A DNA stretch of 64,000 bases, taken from JALNZU01 sp964463695 (GTDB taxonomy: Bacteria; Bacteroidota; Bacteroidia; Bacteroidales; F082). Location: assembly GCA_964463695.1 (NCBI GenBank), contig CAYXCZ010000015.1:1-64000 (forward strand), given 5' to 3'. The position numbers and the translations under genes were made by a program. The stretch's first letter is position 1. Each line of letters starts with the position of its first letter. Below are positions 1 to 8,005 of the stretch, one piece after another. A model generated the notes under the pieces. The model was not told where the DNA came from. It was given only the letters and a program-made list of their open reading frames with translations, and ran no database searches.

Positions 1-58
1 CAAGCGTAAAAAACATGACGATAGTTACTGTAATTGCAAGTGCTTTAGCTATTTTCAT
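1..58 (-). CDS. 5' end of an exported protein, cut by the window edge
   Basis: An ATG at 58-56 on the minus strand opens a frame of 19 complete codons with no stop up to the window edge. The peptide starts MKIAKALAITVTIVMFFTL: a lysine-containing start followed by a hydrophobic stretch, as in a signal peptide or signal anchor. Nothing else of the protein is visible, so no function can be given. There is no Shine-Dalgarno sequence, which is usual in Bacteroidota. The 207 bases between this gene and the aldo/keto reductase hold nothing else I can support. Confidence 0.5.
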   Translation of the reverse strand, partial: MKIAKALAITVTIVMFFTL

Positions 59-265
59 AAGAAAAATCGTTCAAATTGTCGTTTAAAAATGAGCTGCGTC
101 AGGGTTATTTGTTACAATTGTGTCAGCTCGCTTTTTCATACCAAAGGTAATCTAAATGAAAGGAGACTAGGATTTTTGAGCCAACTTGAATATTGTAATT
201 TAATCTAACTCCATTAAATCCAATTTGTTAGAAAAATGCATATGTGCGCCAAAGCAGAAATTCTT

Positions 266-1240
266 TTATCTGAACATTGAACTTTTATTGTTAAGCAAGG
301 ATATATCTTCAGCCGACAATACAAAAGTCATCGTTCCGGCATTCTCTCTGGCATGCGATTCTTTTGTTGCCCCCGGAATTGCGACGACGGTTTCTCCATG
401 CGAATTGATTAACCAATTGAGTGCGATTTGAGAGGGAGTGACACCATATTTTTTAGCGAGCTCCTGAACTGCTTTTACCACCGGCCTGCTCTTTTCCAAA
501 CCTGCTGGCTTGAATGGTGAAGCGTACTTGCGCATTCCAATGTTTTTGAGCAAGTCGGGGTTATCATGAAACTTACCGGTTACCAATCCCTGAGCCAGAG
601 GCGAATACGCAATGATGGTAATGCCAAGTTCTTTGGCAGTTTGAAGTACTCCGTTGGATTCAATTTTTCGATCGAGTAAATTGTATCTCACCTGATTCGA
701 GACAAGGTGAATGCCCTGTTTCTGAAGTACTTCCCAGGCGTTTCTCATTTGTTTTGCCGAGAAATTACTAACGCCCACATAACGAATTTTTTGGTCTTTT
801 ACCAACTTTGCCATGGCTTCCATTTCGGCTTTCTCGTTCGAAAAACCCCATGGCTGATGCACCTGATAAAGATCAATTGGATAGGGTGCTAGGGCTGCTA
901 TTCGCTGATCGATAGTTTTGAGGATATTTGATGCAGTCCGGAACATAGGCCACCATTTCGTTGCCATGATGATTTCGCCCGGCTTCTTGCCAAGGCTGTT
1001 GAGCGATGCAGCAAGCGCCTTTTCTGATGCCCCGTTTCCATATACCTCCGCAGTGTCGAACCAGTTAATGCCACCTTCCAGTGATATCTTTACCATTTGT
1101 GTGATGAGATCGTCTTCCATCTCCGGCCAGAATTTTCCAGCCATATTTTTGCGCTTACTGAATTGCCAACATCCTAATCCAATGGGAGTTATCATCAGGT
1201 CGGATTTGCCAACTGATCGTAGGGAAAGGTTTTGTATCAT
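266..1240 (-). CDS. Aldo/keto reductase
   Basis: A 324-residue NAD(P)H-dependent aldo/keto reductase with a cytosolic TIM barrel. The family's catalytic tetrad is visible: Asp and Tyr in FDTAEVYGNG, Lys in MATKWW and His in QVHQPWG. The middle motif VGVSNFSAKQM and the C-terminal cofactor-binding part (AIPGATKESHARENA) are also present, and the length is normal. The substrate cannot be read from the sequence; such enzymes reduce sugar aldehydes, ketones or methylglyoxal. It lies 123 bases downstream of the SOUL gene on the same strand and may be co-transcribed with it. It is not closely similar to the second reductase at 12087-13088, which is of the YghZ type. Confidence 0.9.
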   Translation of the reverse strand: MIQNLSLRSVGKSDLMITPIGLGCWQFSKRKNMAGKFWPEMEDDLITQMVKISLEGGINWFDTAEVYGNGASEKALAASLNSLGKKPGEIIMATKWWPMFRTASNILKTIDQRIAALAPYPIDLYQVHQPWGFSNEKAEMEAMAKLVKDQKIRYVGVSNFSAKQMRNAWEVLQKQGIHLVSNQVRYNLLDRKIESNGVLQTAKELGITIIAYSPLAQGLVTGKFHDNPDLLKNIGMRKYASPFKPAGLEKSRPVVKAVQELAKKYGVTPSQIALNWLINSHGETVVAIPGATKESHARENAGTMTFVLSAEDISLLNNKSSMFR

Positions 1241-1363
1241 AATTTTAATGGTTTTTTTGAAATTATCGTGTTTATTTTTTCGTTTTTGAATCCAAACTTA
1301 AGCTTTACTTCTGTTTAGTTAATCCGTAAAGAATAATCAAAATTTAAAGCAAAACTTCAAAAA

Positions 1364-1960
1364 CTACTCATCCCAATGTACTGAAACAATAATTTCGTTT
1401 CTTCTGTTAACAAGCTGGAAAGGAGGGTTGTATCCCAAATATCTGGGATTTCCGTATGAGCTTATGCCTTTTTCTTCCAGAATAGCGCGGAGCTTGTCCG
1501 TATAGAAGATCAAATCTTTGTCAGATGCAAAGCCACCAAACTGAATTACCGCAACATATTCATCCGGGGTTTTTTGAAAGAAGACATTAGAGTCATTGGG
1601 TTTTGGCAGGTTTTCTTCAGTATACGCCGATGGCATTACAAAACTCATACTTGAGACAGAATCATTGATGTCCATGTGAACCGGTGAAGTCATTGCAATA
1701 CTTGTATTCGTTTCATTACCACCAAAAATATAGCCTGCCAGCTGTCGGAAACCCGACCCCGAAAGATCCTTGTATGTTTTTGCGCTTGAAGTGATGGTCG
1801 CAACAGTTGCTGAAGGATAAAACCGTATTTCAAAATCCTTGTCTTTTGAGATTACCGTATATTTCTGTTCTTCGGTTTTGTTTATTGCCATGATGGTGAA
1901 GGATTGAAACAGCACCAATGCTACAATGACAACGGCCGTAATTATAATAATTGTTTTCAT
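1364..1960 (-). CDS. SOUL-family haem-binding protein, membrane-anchored
   Basis: About 198 residues from the ATG at 1960. The first ~25 residues form a hydrophobic anchor or signal segment. The SOUL domain follows, recognisable from EIRFYPSATVATI near the start, the core AMTSPVHMDI, and the tail LGYNPPFQLVNRRNEI before the terminal VHWDE. SOUL proteins bind haem or tetrapyrroles; the anchor would place it in the periplasm or at the inner membrane. The frame is open up to a TTG at 2035, but that adds about 25 residues in front of the anchor. An in-frame ATG at 1975 (MKLTNMK) is the other plausible start. Its role here is unknown, and the tie to the downstream reductase is only positional. Confidence 0.8.
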   Translation of the reverse strand: MKTIIIITAVVIVALVLFQSFTIMAINKTEEQKYTVISKDKDFEIRFYPSATVATITSSAKTYKDLSGSGFRQLAGYIFGGNETNTSIAMTSPVHMDINDSVSSMSFVMPSAYTEENLPKPNDSNVFFQKTPDEYVAVIQFGGFASDKDLIFYTDKLRAILEEKGISSYGNPRYLGYNPPFQLVNRRNEIIVSVHWDE

Positions 1961-2128
1961 GTTAGTTAACTTCATTTCAATATCAAACAGTTGTAATTCA
2001 ATTATGTTCAACTTTTTTAAATATAAGTTAAACAAAACGCATCCTTTTAGGTGTAGGGTTTCAATTTGTATGATTTAGCTTTTTTTTTTGAATCAGTAAT
2101 CATTTCATACTACAAATGAATCATATTC

Positions 2129-2160
2129 AAAAAAAAGCGAGGCCACTAACAGCCCCGCTT
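2129..2160 (-). terminator. Intrinsic terminator after susD
   Basis: On the minus strand, AAGCG and GGC arms pair with GCC and CGCTT across an 8-base loop, with one internal mismatch. A run of T follows (A-run at 2129-2136 on the plus strand). It lies about 40 bases beyond the susD stop codon, where the susC-susD transcript should end. Confidence 0.75.
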
Positions 2161-2201
2161 CTAACGCACTAACCACAAATTGCTAAGAATATTCTATTAT
2201 T

Positions 2202-3716
2202 TTAATAGTTTGGATTTTGTTGAGCAGTTGAATTGTTACGCATTTCATCCTGTGGAATAGGGAAAACTTCATGTTTTCCAGCAACAAAACCAAAAGGTCC
2301 AAGAACGGTTGCTGCATCACCCCAGCGAACGAGGTCGAGGAAACGAACCCCTTCAAAAACGAGTTCCAACTGACGTTCAGTTTTAATTGCCTGCATGATG
2401 TCGCCAGTGAAAGGAGCTAGTTGCGCTCTTTCTCTAACCTGATTCAGGTATATGGCTGCATCTGCATCATTTCCAGCCATATGTAAAGCTTCAGCTAACA
2501 TAAGAAGAACATCTGCATAGCGAATCAGACGAAGATTTGTTCCGTAGTTTAATTCTGGAACAGCACCGTTTTCGCCGTTGGTTTCGTCCATTCTTGTGCC
2601 ATATTTTACACGGATACAACCATCCCATCCCCATGAGCTTTCATTTGTCCAGTCGCCACCCTGAGCTCTAAGGTCGGCTAAGGAAAGGATTGAAGCTGCT
2701 TTTCTGACATTATCGCCTGCTGCTGTAAATACATCATATGCTGCCTGATGGGGGTAGTTGAATCCCCAGCCACCAATTAATCCTGTTGTCCCTGCAACAA
2801 AATAATCACCACGTGGGCCAGTTAGCTGCCAGGTAATATTGTTTTCCATTGCTCTGTTACCACCCCACTGGAAAGTTCCCCAGTCATATCCACTGGTCGT
2901 AACAAATGAAGCTTCTAAAATAGATTCTTCACCAAATTCTGACTCTTTTAAAAATAAGGTAGAAAAATCAGCCTGTAAAGCGTATTCATTTGATTCAACA
3001 ACACTTGTGAAAGCTGCAACTGATTCAGTGTACTTTTTCTGATACAAGTATGATTTTCCGAGCAATGCCTGAGCAGTACCTTTTGTTGCTCTGAATTTGT
3101 CTTCAGCACCATACTGACTTTTCAATGGCAGACCGGCAATTGCTTCGTTGAGGTCTTTTTCGATCTGTGCATAGATAGCGGCAGCATCGGCAAAAGGCTG
3201 GCTGTATTCACTTGGAGCAAGTTCATCAAGAATGAGTGGACCGTGACCGAACATCGAAACGATTTCAAAATAGTAGTAGGCGCGCAAAAACTTTGCCTCG
3301 GCAAGGATCTGTTTTTTCAGGTCGCTGTCATCTTTCACGTTGTTGAGCACCAGATTAGCTCTGTAGATTCCAAAATAGTTCGACTGCCATACAGCAGTAA
3401 TAGGAGCATTGCTTGGCCCATAAGTAAATCCGCCCAATTCCTGATAAGGTGGCTGGTCGCCGGCATCACCGCCGCCAACAGTTGATTCATCAGAAGGGAA
3501 AGTTTTAACAAGATAAGAGCTGTTCCAGTCGCGTGCATTCATCCATTGAAGAATGTCGTAGGTTGCAATGATAGCTTTGGTGGCATCTTCATCTGTCTGA
3601 TAGAATAATTCTACCGACATCTTGCCAATGGGTTCAACTTCCAAAAAGTCTTTGCTGCATGCTGAGAAAACCAGCGTGAATGCAAGGGCAATCAATAGTT
3701 TATATGATGATTTCAT
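2202..3716 (-). CDS. SusD/RagB-type outer-membrane glycan-binding lipoprotein
   Basis: 504 residues, normal for a SusD homologue. The signal peptide ends in a lipobox (VFSACSKDFLEVEP), so the protein is a lipoprotein carried to the outer-membrane surface. Early motifs DATKAIIATYDILQW and FLRAYYYFEIVSMFG belong to the TPR-like SusD scaffold. The C-terminal half has LRLIRYADVLLMLAEA and RQLELVFEGVRFLDLVRWG, both family hallmarks. SusD caps the SusC barrel and delivers oligosaccharide to it. It follows susC by 44 bases on the same strand, forming the usual susC-susD pair. The substrate is not determined by the sequence. The neighbouring GH94, GH5 and GH3 genes make a beta-1,4-glucan the best guess. 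Confidence 0.97.
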   Translation of the reverse strand: MKSSYKLLIALAFTLVFSACSKDFLEVEPIGKMSVELFYQTDEDATKAIIATYDILQWMNARDWNSSYLVKTFPSDESTVGGGDAGDQPPYQELGGFTYGPSNAPITAVWQSNYFGIYRANLVLNNVKDDSDLKKQILAEAKFLRAYYYFEIVSMFGHGPLILDELAPSEYSQPFADAAAIYAQIEKDLNEAIAGLPLKSQYGAEDKFRATKGTAQALLGKSYLYQKKYTESVAAFTSVVESNEYALQADFSTLFLKESEFGEESILEASFVTTSGYDWGTFQWGGNRAMENNITWQLTGPRGDYFVAGTTGLIGGWGFNYPHQAAYDVFTAAGDNVRKAASILSLADLRAQGGDWTNESSWGWDGCIRVKYGTRMDETNGENGAVPELNYGTNLRLIRYADVLLMLAEALHMAGNDADAAIYLNQVRERAQLAPFTGDIMQAIKTERQLELVFEGVRFLDLVRWGDAATVLGPFGFVAGKHEVFPIPQDEMRNNSTAQQNPNY

Positions 3717-3760
3717 AGTTTTTAAATTTTATTATTTCTAATTTTTACAACAACTGTTTG

Positions 3761-6640
3761 TTAAATACCCAATGATAATCCAAAGAGAATTTTTCTTGGT
3801 GTTGGATAATAACCACGGTCGATTCCCTGACCTGCATCGGTACCCGAACCGGCTGTTGGGTCCATTCCCGGATAGTTACTAAAGGTGAAATAGTCATCTA
3901 AAGCTACAGAGAGTCTGAGACTTTGAATTTTATTCTTCACGAGTTTGGCAGGGATAGTATAACCAAGTTGAATCTGTCTGATTTTCACATAAGAACCTTT
4001 GAAAATCATCAGGTCGCTGTTATAGATATAAGGACTTGATTGATCGGCTCTTGGACGTTCGTTGGTGCTTCCTTCGCCTGTCCATCTTTCGTCAAAGAAA
4101 AACTGTGGACGGTTGGAGGTGCTTCTGTCATAACGATTCCATCCCAACAAAACATCTTGTCCGTGAACTCCCTGTAAGAACATTCTCATATCGAAGCCTT
4201 CATAGGCAAGATTGATATATGCACCCCACATAAATTTTGGATGTGGACTACCGATGCTGGTTTGGTCTTCATTGTTGATGAGGTTGTCGCCATTTGTGTT
4301 AACAACGATTGGATCGCCAGGAACTGGATTGTAACCTGCAAGACCACCATTGGCAGCTTTGTAAGCGTCGATTTCAGCAACATTTTGGAAAATACCATCG
4401 GTTTGATAGCCGCGGAAGAACCAAACTGGTTGATTTAGTTCAAGATATGTAGCAGTCCAGCCTGTACCAACTGAGGTTCCACCAACGCGGTCGAGCAAAG
4501 GATTCAGGTAGGTGACTTCATTTTTCAACCATGTGAAATTGGTATTAATGTCAAACTTTAAGGCGTGATCATAATTACGGTAACCTAATTCCAACTCAAC
4601 ACCTTTGTTTGTTACATCACCTGCGTTAACAAACGGTGCGTTGTTACCAACTGAAGGAGGAGGAGTTCCTGGAACAAGCAGGTTTTTGGTCTTTTTGTTA
4701 AAGAAGTCGAAACCAACAGTTAATTTGTCGCCCATCATGTTCATATCAAAACCAAGGTCGAATTGCTCGCTTGTTGCCCATGTCAATTCAGGATTAGCCA
4801 ATAGTTCAGGCTCAGCTCCTGTATAGAAGCCGCCACCTGGTTTTGGGTATTGAATACCTGAAGCAATGATAAGTGAACGGAATTGGTCTGGCCCTAAACC
4901 TGATAGGTTGCCATTAGTACCCCATGACGCTCTGATTTTGAAGAAATCAATGAAATCAATAGTCCAGAAATCTTCACTTGAGAGGATCCATCCTGCAGAA
5001 ACTGAAGGGAAATTACCCCATCTTTGGTCAGGATGTAACAATGAAGTTCCATCGCGACGAATGATAGCACTCAATAAATATTTGCTGTTATAATCATAAG
5101 TAGCACGGGCAAAATAAGATGAAGTTCTGGTATCCAATAGGTTACCACTTACTTTTCCTGTTATTTCAACATCGCCATGTTGTGCGAAGTTATCGCCTTC
5201 GGCAAACATTGGTCCCGACTGGGTGTTGATAAATTTATGAGTGTACTGTTTTGCTGAAATACCTGCAACAGCACTGATATGATGGTTTTCACCAATGGTT
5301 TTGTCATATGAAAGGTAGTTTTCCCACATCCATGTGAACCATGTATTGGTGTTATCTCTTACATTGGCTTGTGTATTCATGCGCTCTGAGGAGAACCAAT
5401 AAGTTGGAAACCATGTGTGATACAGTGAATTAGCAACATCGGCACTGGCACGGGTAGTAAATTTGAAGCCTCTCCAGCTTTCATCACCTAATGTAAGGTA
5501 GATGTTTCCCATGAATTTATCTTCTTTTGTATCGCCTTTGGCTATTTCAATCATTGCTAGTGGGTTTGCAATCTCACCTTTTACATATGGTGACAAACCA
5601 TAATAAGCGCCATCAGCGTTTTGAACCAATGTATATCCTTGTCCCATTGCAGCTTGTGCAAAATCAGGTAATGCACCTGAATAGGTTACAGGAGTAAGGG
5701 GATCCATCATCATTGCTGATGAAATGATACCACCAAACTCAGAGTCTTCAGAAAGTGCATTTCTTACGGTATGGCTATAGTTTACGTTTGTTCCAACTTT
5801 AACCCATGATTTCAGCTGTTGTGTTATATTGGTACGCAGTGAGAAACGTTCGTAATGTGATTTATCACCACCAACAACGCCATTCTGGTTCATATAAGCA
5901 CCTGAAACATAATAGTTGCCTTTTTCATTAGCGCCGCTTAGCGATAAGTGATGGCGTTGCAGCATTGCTGAGTTCAATGTTTCGTCCATCCAACGTGTGT
6001 TGTAAGCTGATGAGGTTGGGATTTCGACTCCAACATTGGCTTCGTTGATCCATGTTGCATAACTTGATGCATCCATTGGCTCAGTAAAACTGCCAACACT
6101 CTGTGATCCGAGCTGGAAATTGTATTCAATTTTCTCAGATCCTTTTTTCCCTGATTTAGTAGTGATAAGNNNNNNNNNNNNNNNNNNNNNNNNNNNNNNN
6201 NNNNNNNNNNNNNNNNNNNNNNNNNNNNNNNNNNNNNNNNNNNNNNNNNNNNNNNNNNNNNNNNNNNNNCCAACAACTAAAACTTCTCCAAGACCTACAA
6301 CAGATTCTTTTAATACGATCGTTTCCCTGACATTGACTTTCAATGCTTTTTCAATCGTTTCATAACCTACCATCGAAAACACAAAAATGGAGTTGTCTTT
6401 GGCTGTGCTCACCTGAAATGCTCCAGTCATGTCGGTAATAGTTCCATTCGTTGTTCCTTTTTCAACAACGTTAACGCCTGGCAATGGTCCGCCATTTTCA
6501 TCCTGAACCATTCCGGAGTAGTTGCGCATCTCTTGCGCTGTAATTGTAATTGAGACACTAAGTAATAGCATCCCCAACAAAAACAGAGCTTTCTTTGTTA
6601 GCGAGTTCAATTTTAAAAAATTGTAAACATCTGGTTTCAT
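3761..6640 (-). CDS. SusC/RagA-type TonB-dependent outer-membrane transporter (contains assembly gap)
   Basis: As assembled, 959 codons including 34 unknown residues. Order: signal peptide (residues ~1-35, ending TITAQ); carboxypeptidase-regulatory-like domain (~38-115, with GMVQDENGGPLPGVNV); start of the TonB box/plug region (GLGEVLVV); the N-run; then LITTKSGKKG, the end of the plug; then a long beta-barrel ending KILFGLSLGI. It is the energy-dependent channel partner of the SusD protein encoded just downstream. In SusC proteins about 110 residues normally lie between the VVV motif and LITTK, so most of the plug is missing and the 100 N are a placeholder. The reading frame across the gap cannot be trusted, but nothing suggests the gene is truly broken. 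True length is probably about 1035 residues. Confidence 0.95.
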   Translation of the reverse strand: MKPDVYNFLKLNSLTKKALFLLGMLLLSVSITITAQEMRNYSGMVQDENGGPLPGVNVVEKGTTNGTITDMTGAFQVSTAKDNSIFVFSMVGYETIEKALKVNVRETIVLKESVVGLGEVLVVXXXXXXXXXXXXXXXXXXXXXXXXXXXXXXXXXXLITTKSGKKGSEKIEYNFQLGSQSVGSFTEPMDASSYATWINEANVGVEIPTSSAYNTRWMDETLNSAMLQRHHLSLSGANEKGNYYVSGAYMNQNGVVGGDKSHYERFSLRTNITQQLKSWVKVGTNVNYSHTVRNALSEDSEFGGIISSAMMMDPLTPVTYSGALPDFAQAAMGQGYTLVQNADGAYYGLSPYVKGEIANPLAMIEIAKGDTKEDKFMGNIYLTLGDESWRGFKFTTRASADVANSLYHTWFPTYWFSSERMNTQANVRDNTNTWFTWMWENYLSYDKTIGENHHISAVAGISAKQYTHKFINTQSGPMFAEGDNFAQHGDVEITGKVSGNLLDTRTSSYFARATYDYNSKYLLSAIIRRDGTSLLHPDQRWGNFPSVSAGWILSSEDFWTIDFIDFFKIRASWGTNGNLSGLGPDQFRSLIIASGIQYPKPGGGFYTGAEPELLANPELTWATSEQFDLGFDMNMMGDKLTVGFDFFNKKTKNLLVPGTPPPSVGNNAPFVNAGDVTNKGVELELGYRNYDHALKFDINTNFTWLKNEVTYLNPLLDRVGGTSVGTGWTATYLELNQPVWFFRGYQTDGIFQNVAEIDAYKAANGGLAGYNPVPGDPIVVNTNGDNLINNEDQTSIGSPHPKFMWGAYINLAYEGFDMRMFLQGVHGQDVLLGWNRYDRSTSNRPQFFFDERWTGEGSTNERPRADQSSPYIYNSDLMIFKGSYVKIRQIQLGYTIPAKLVKNKIQSLRLSVALDDYFTFSNYPGMDPTAGSGTDAGQGIDRGYYPTPRKILFGLSLGI
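6170..6269. other. Scaffold gap of exactly 100 N
   Basis: One hundred unknown bases inside susC. The round number points to a default scaffold gap rather than a measured size. The missing protein segment is the SusC plug, a part that is highly conserved among paralogues and often breaks short-read assemblies. Confidence 1.
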
Positions 6641-6805
6641 AAGATTAACATTTAGTTTAAGTGATTGATATGATTAGCTTGCTTAACGAAACTGACAATT
6701 TTGGTATAAATTCTTGAGGTCAGATTACATACATAGGCATCGTTTTTTTTAATGTTATGGATTTATTTTTTGTTAATTATAGTTAGTGTAATAATTACAC
6801 AACCG

Positions 6806-6813
6806 CAAAAATA
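6806..6813 (-). promoter_or_regulatory. Candidate -7 element for susC-susD
   Basis: On the minus strand the bases read TATTTTTG, matching the Bacteroidota -7 consensus TAnnTTTG. It lies about 165 bases upstream of the susC ATG, which would give a long leader of about 160 bases. No good -33 TTTG is seen at the usual spacing, so the call is weak. Confidence 0.4.
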
Positions 6814-6921
6814 TGTAAATTTTGTTAATATAAAATGTATTTTAAAAAATCTTATAATTTATATTAATTCTAAATAACATATTGTGTATAGACTTGTTTA
6901 TTAAGTAGGTGCAAAAAAAAT

Positions 6922-6936
6922 AATTCACATAGAATT
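6922..6936. promoter_or_regulatory. Candidate operator between susC and the NrtR-type regulator gene
   Basis: AATTC-acata-GAATT is a perfect 5-base inverted repeat with a 5-base spacer. It lies in the 367-base divergent region between susC and the regulator, about 35 bases upstream of the regulator's -7 element. The same region has three copies of a GTGTAT word (near 6884, 6946 and 6983), and a fourth lies near 7812 ahead of the symporter gene. Position suits control of both directions by the neighbouring regulator. This is inference from position only. Confidence 0.3.
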
Positions 6937-6970
6937 TTATTTACTGTGTATTTTCATTTCTCAAATGTTG

Positions 6971-6978
6971 TATTTTTG
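6971..6978 (+). promoter_or_regulatory. -7 promoter element of the NrtR-type regulator gene
   Basis: TATTTTTG matches TAnnTTTG. Transcription would begin near 6985. This excludes the GTG at 6981 as a start codon and supports the ATG at 7008. No clear -33 box is seen. Confidence 0.55.
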
Positions 6979-7007
6979 CAGTGTGTATTAAATACGCTTT
7001 ATTAACT

Positions 7008-7742
7008 ATGCATCCTTACATTAACAACTTATCGGTCGACTGCGTTATCTTTGGTTTTGACAACAACACCTTAAATGTGTTGTTGACCAAGAGGCAATTG
7101 GACGATCCTGAAACGGGAGAAGTGATCTTTACAGATTATACGGTTCAGGGTCACCATGTGCTCAAAGGAGAGCGTATTAATGATGCCGCTTTGCGTGTCT
7201 TGAAGGATAAAACGGGTTTAGATAATATTTATCTGGAACAGTTTTACACCTTTGGCGACACCAACAGGCTGCATCACGAACGGGATCAACTGTGGCTCAA
7301 AGGGAAATTCCCAATGATGTCAGATCATGTTATTTCGGTTGGTTACTGTTCTTTAGTGAATAGTGCTAAAGTGAAGCCCGATTTGCAGCACCAGGATACC
7401 AGTTGGTTTCCGGTGGATAATCTTCCTTTGCTTGGATTCGACCACGAAACAATGATTATGAAGGCATTGGAGTTTTTACGTGAAAAAATACGCAAGGAAC
7501 CCATTGGTTTTGAGCTGCTTCCTGAGAAGTTTACACTCACATTGCTTCAAAATTTATATGAAACTGTGCTTGGTATCAAACTCGACAGAAGGAATTTCAG
7601 AAAAAAAGTTGCGCAAATGAAATACATCATCTCTTTGGATGAAAAACAAAAAGGTGTAGCACATAAACCTGCGCAGGTTTTCATTTTTAGTAAGGATGTT
7701 TACGAACGGACGAAAAAGGAGAAGCTTGACTTCTCTATTTGA
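7008..7742 (+). CDS. NrtR-family transcriptional regulator (degenerate Nudix domain plus winged helix)
   Basis: 244 residues from the ATG at 7008. The N-terminal half is a Nudix fold (DCVIFGFDNNTLNVLLTKR). Its Nudix box is degenerate: where hydrolases have REUxEE this protein has RVLKDK, so it probably senses a ligand without hydrolysing it. The C-terminal part has the NrtR winged-helix signature FTLTLLQNLYETVLG followed by LDRRNFRKKV. Relatives in Bacteroidota, such as the AraR-type regulators, control sugar catabolism. It is divergent from susC-susD and precedes the symporter and cellobiose phosphorylase genes, so it is the obvious candidate regulator of this locus. The effector is unknown; a phosphorylated sugar or nucleotide-sugar would fit the family. 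A longer frame from GTG 6981 is rejected because it would start inside the promoter. Confidence 0.85.
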   Translation: MHPYINNLSVDCVIFGFDNNTLNVLLTKRQLDDPETGEVIFTDYTVQGHHVLKGERINDAALRVLKDKTGLDNIYLEQFYTFGDTNRLHHERDQLWLKGKFPMMSDHVISVGYCSLVNSAKVKPDLQHQDTSWFPVDNLPLLGFDHETMIMKALEFLREKIRKEPIGFELLPEKFTLTLLQNLYETVLGIKLDRRNFRKKVAQMKYIISLDEKQKGVAHKPAQVFIFSKDVYERTKKEKLDFSI

Positions 7743-8005
7743 CATATTTTGGTATTATTCAGGTGTTTGTCGGTTAAACTGATGAAATTCGTTTCATCAG
7801 GTACATATGTTGTGTATCGCAACGAATTAAAATCCAATGAATTTTATTCTTATCACTCTTGTTTTATCCTTGTTGGTGAATTCAGCTTGCAAACTGTACT
7901 TTTACAGTTTCAAGAGTAGTAAAACCAATGGAGTGAAATCTAAGTGTTAATTTTAAGGTTCTTAGGTTTAAAAACGTAACTCATTTAATATCAAAACTCT
8001 GCAAA

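Noticed and set aside
225..431. 68-codon plus-strand frame at the left end
   Set aside because: It overlaps the aldo/keto reductase gene on the other strand, has no family resemblance and no promoter.
6120..6365. Open frames running through the N gap on both strands
   Set aside because: They exist only because unknown codons are read as open; they are shadows of susC.
6981..7007. GTG start for the NrtR-type regulator
   Set aside because: It is only three bases after the -7 promoter element, so it would not be in the transcript in full; ATG 7008 fits the family start.
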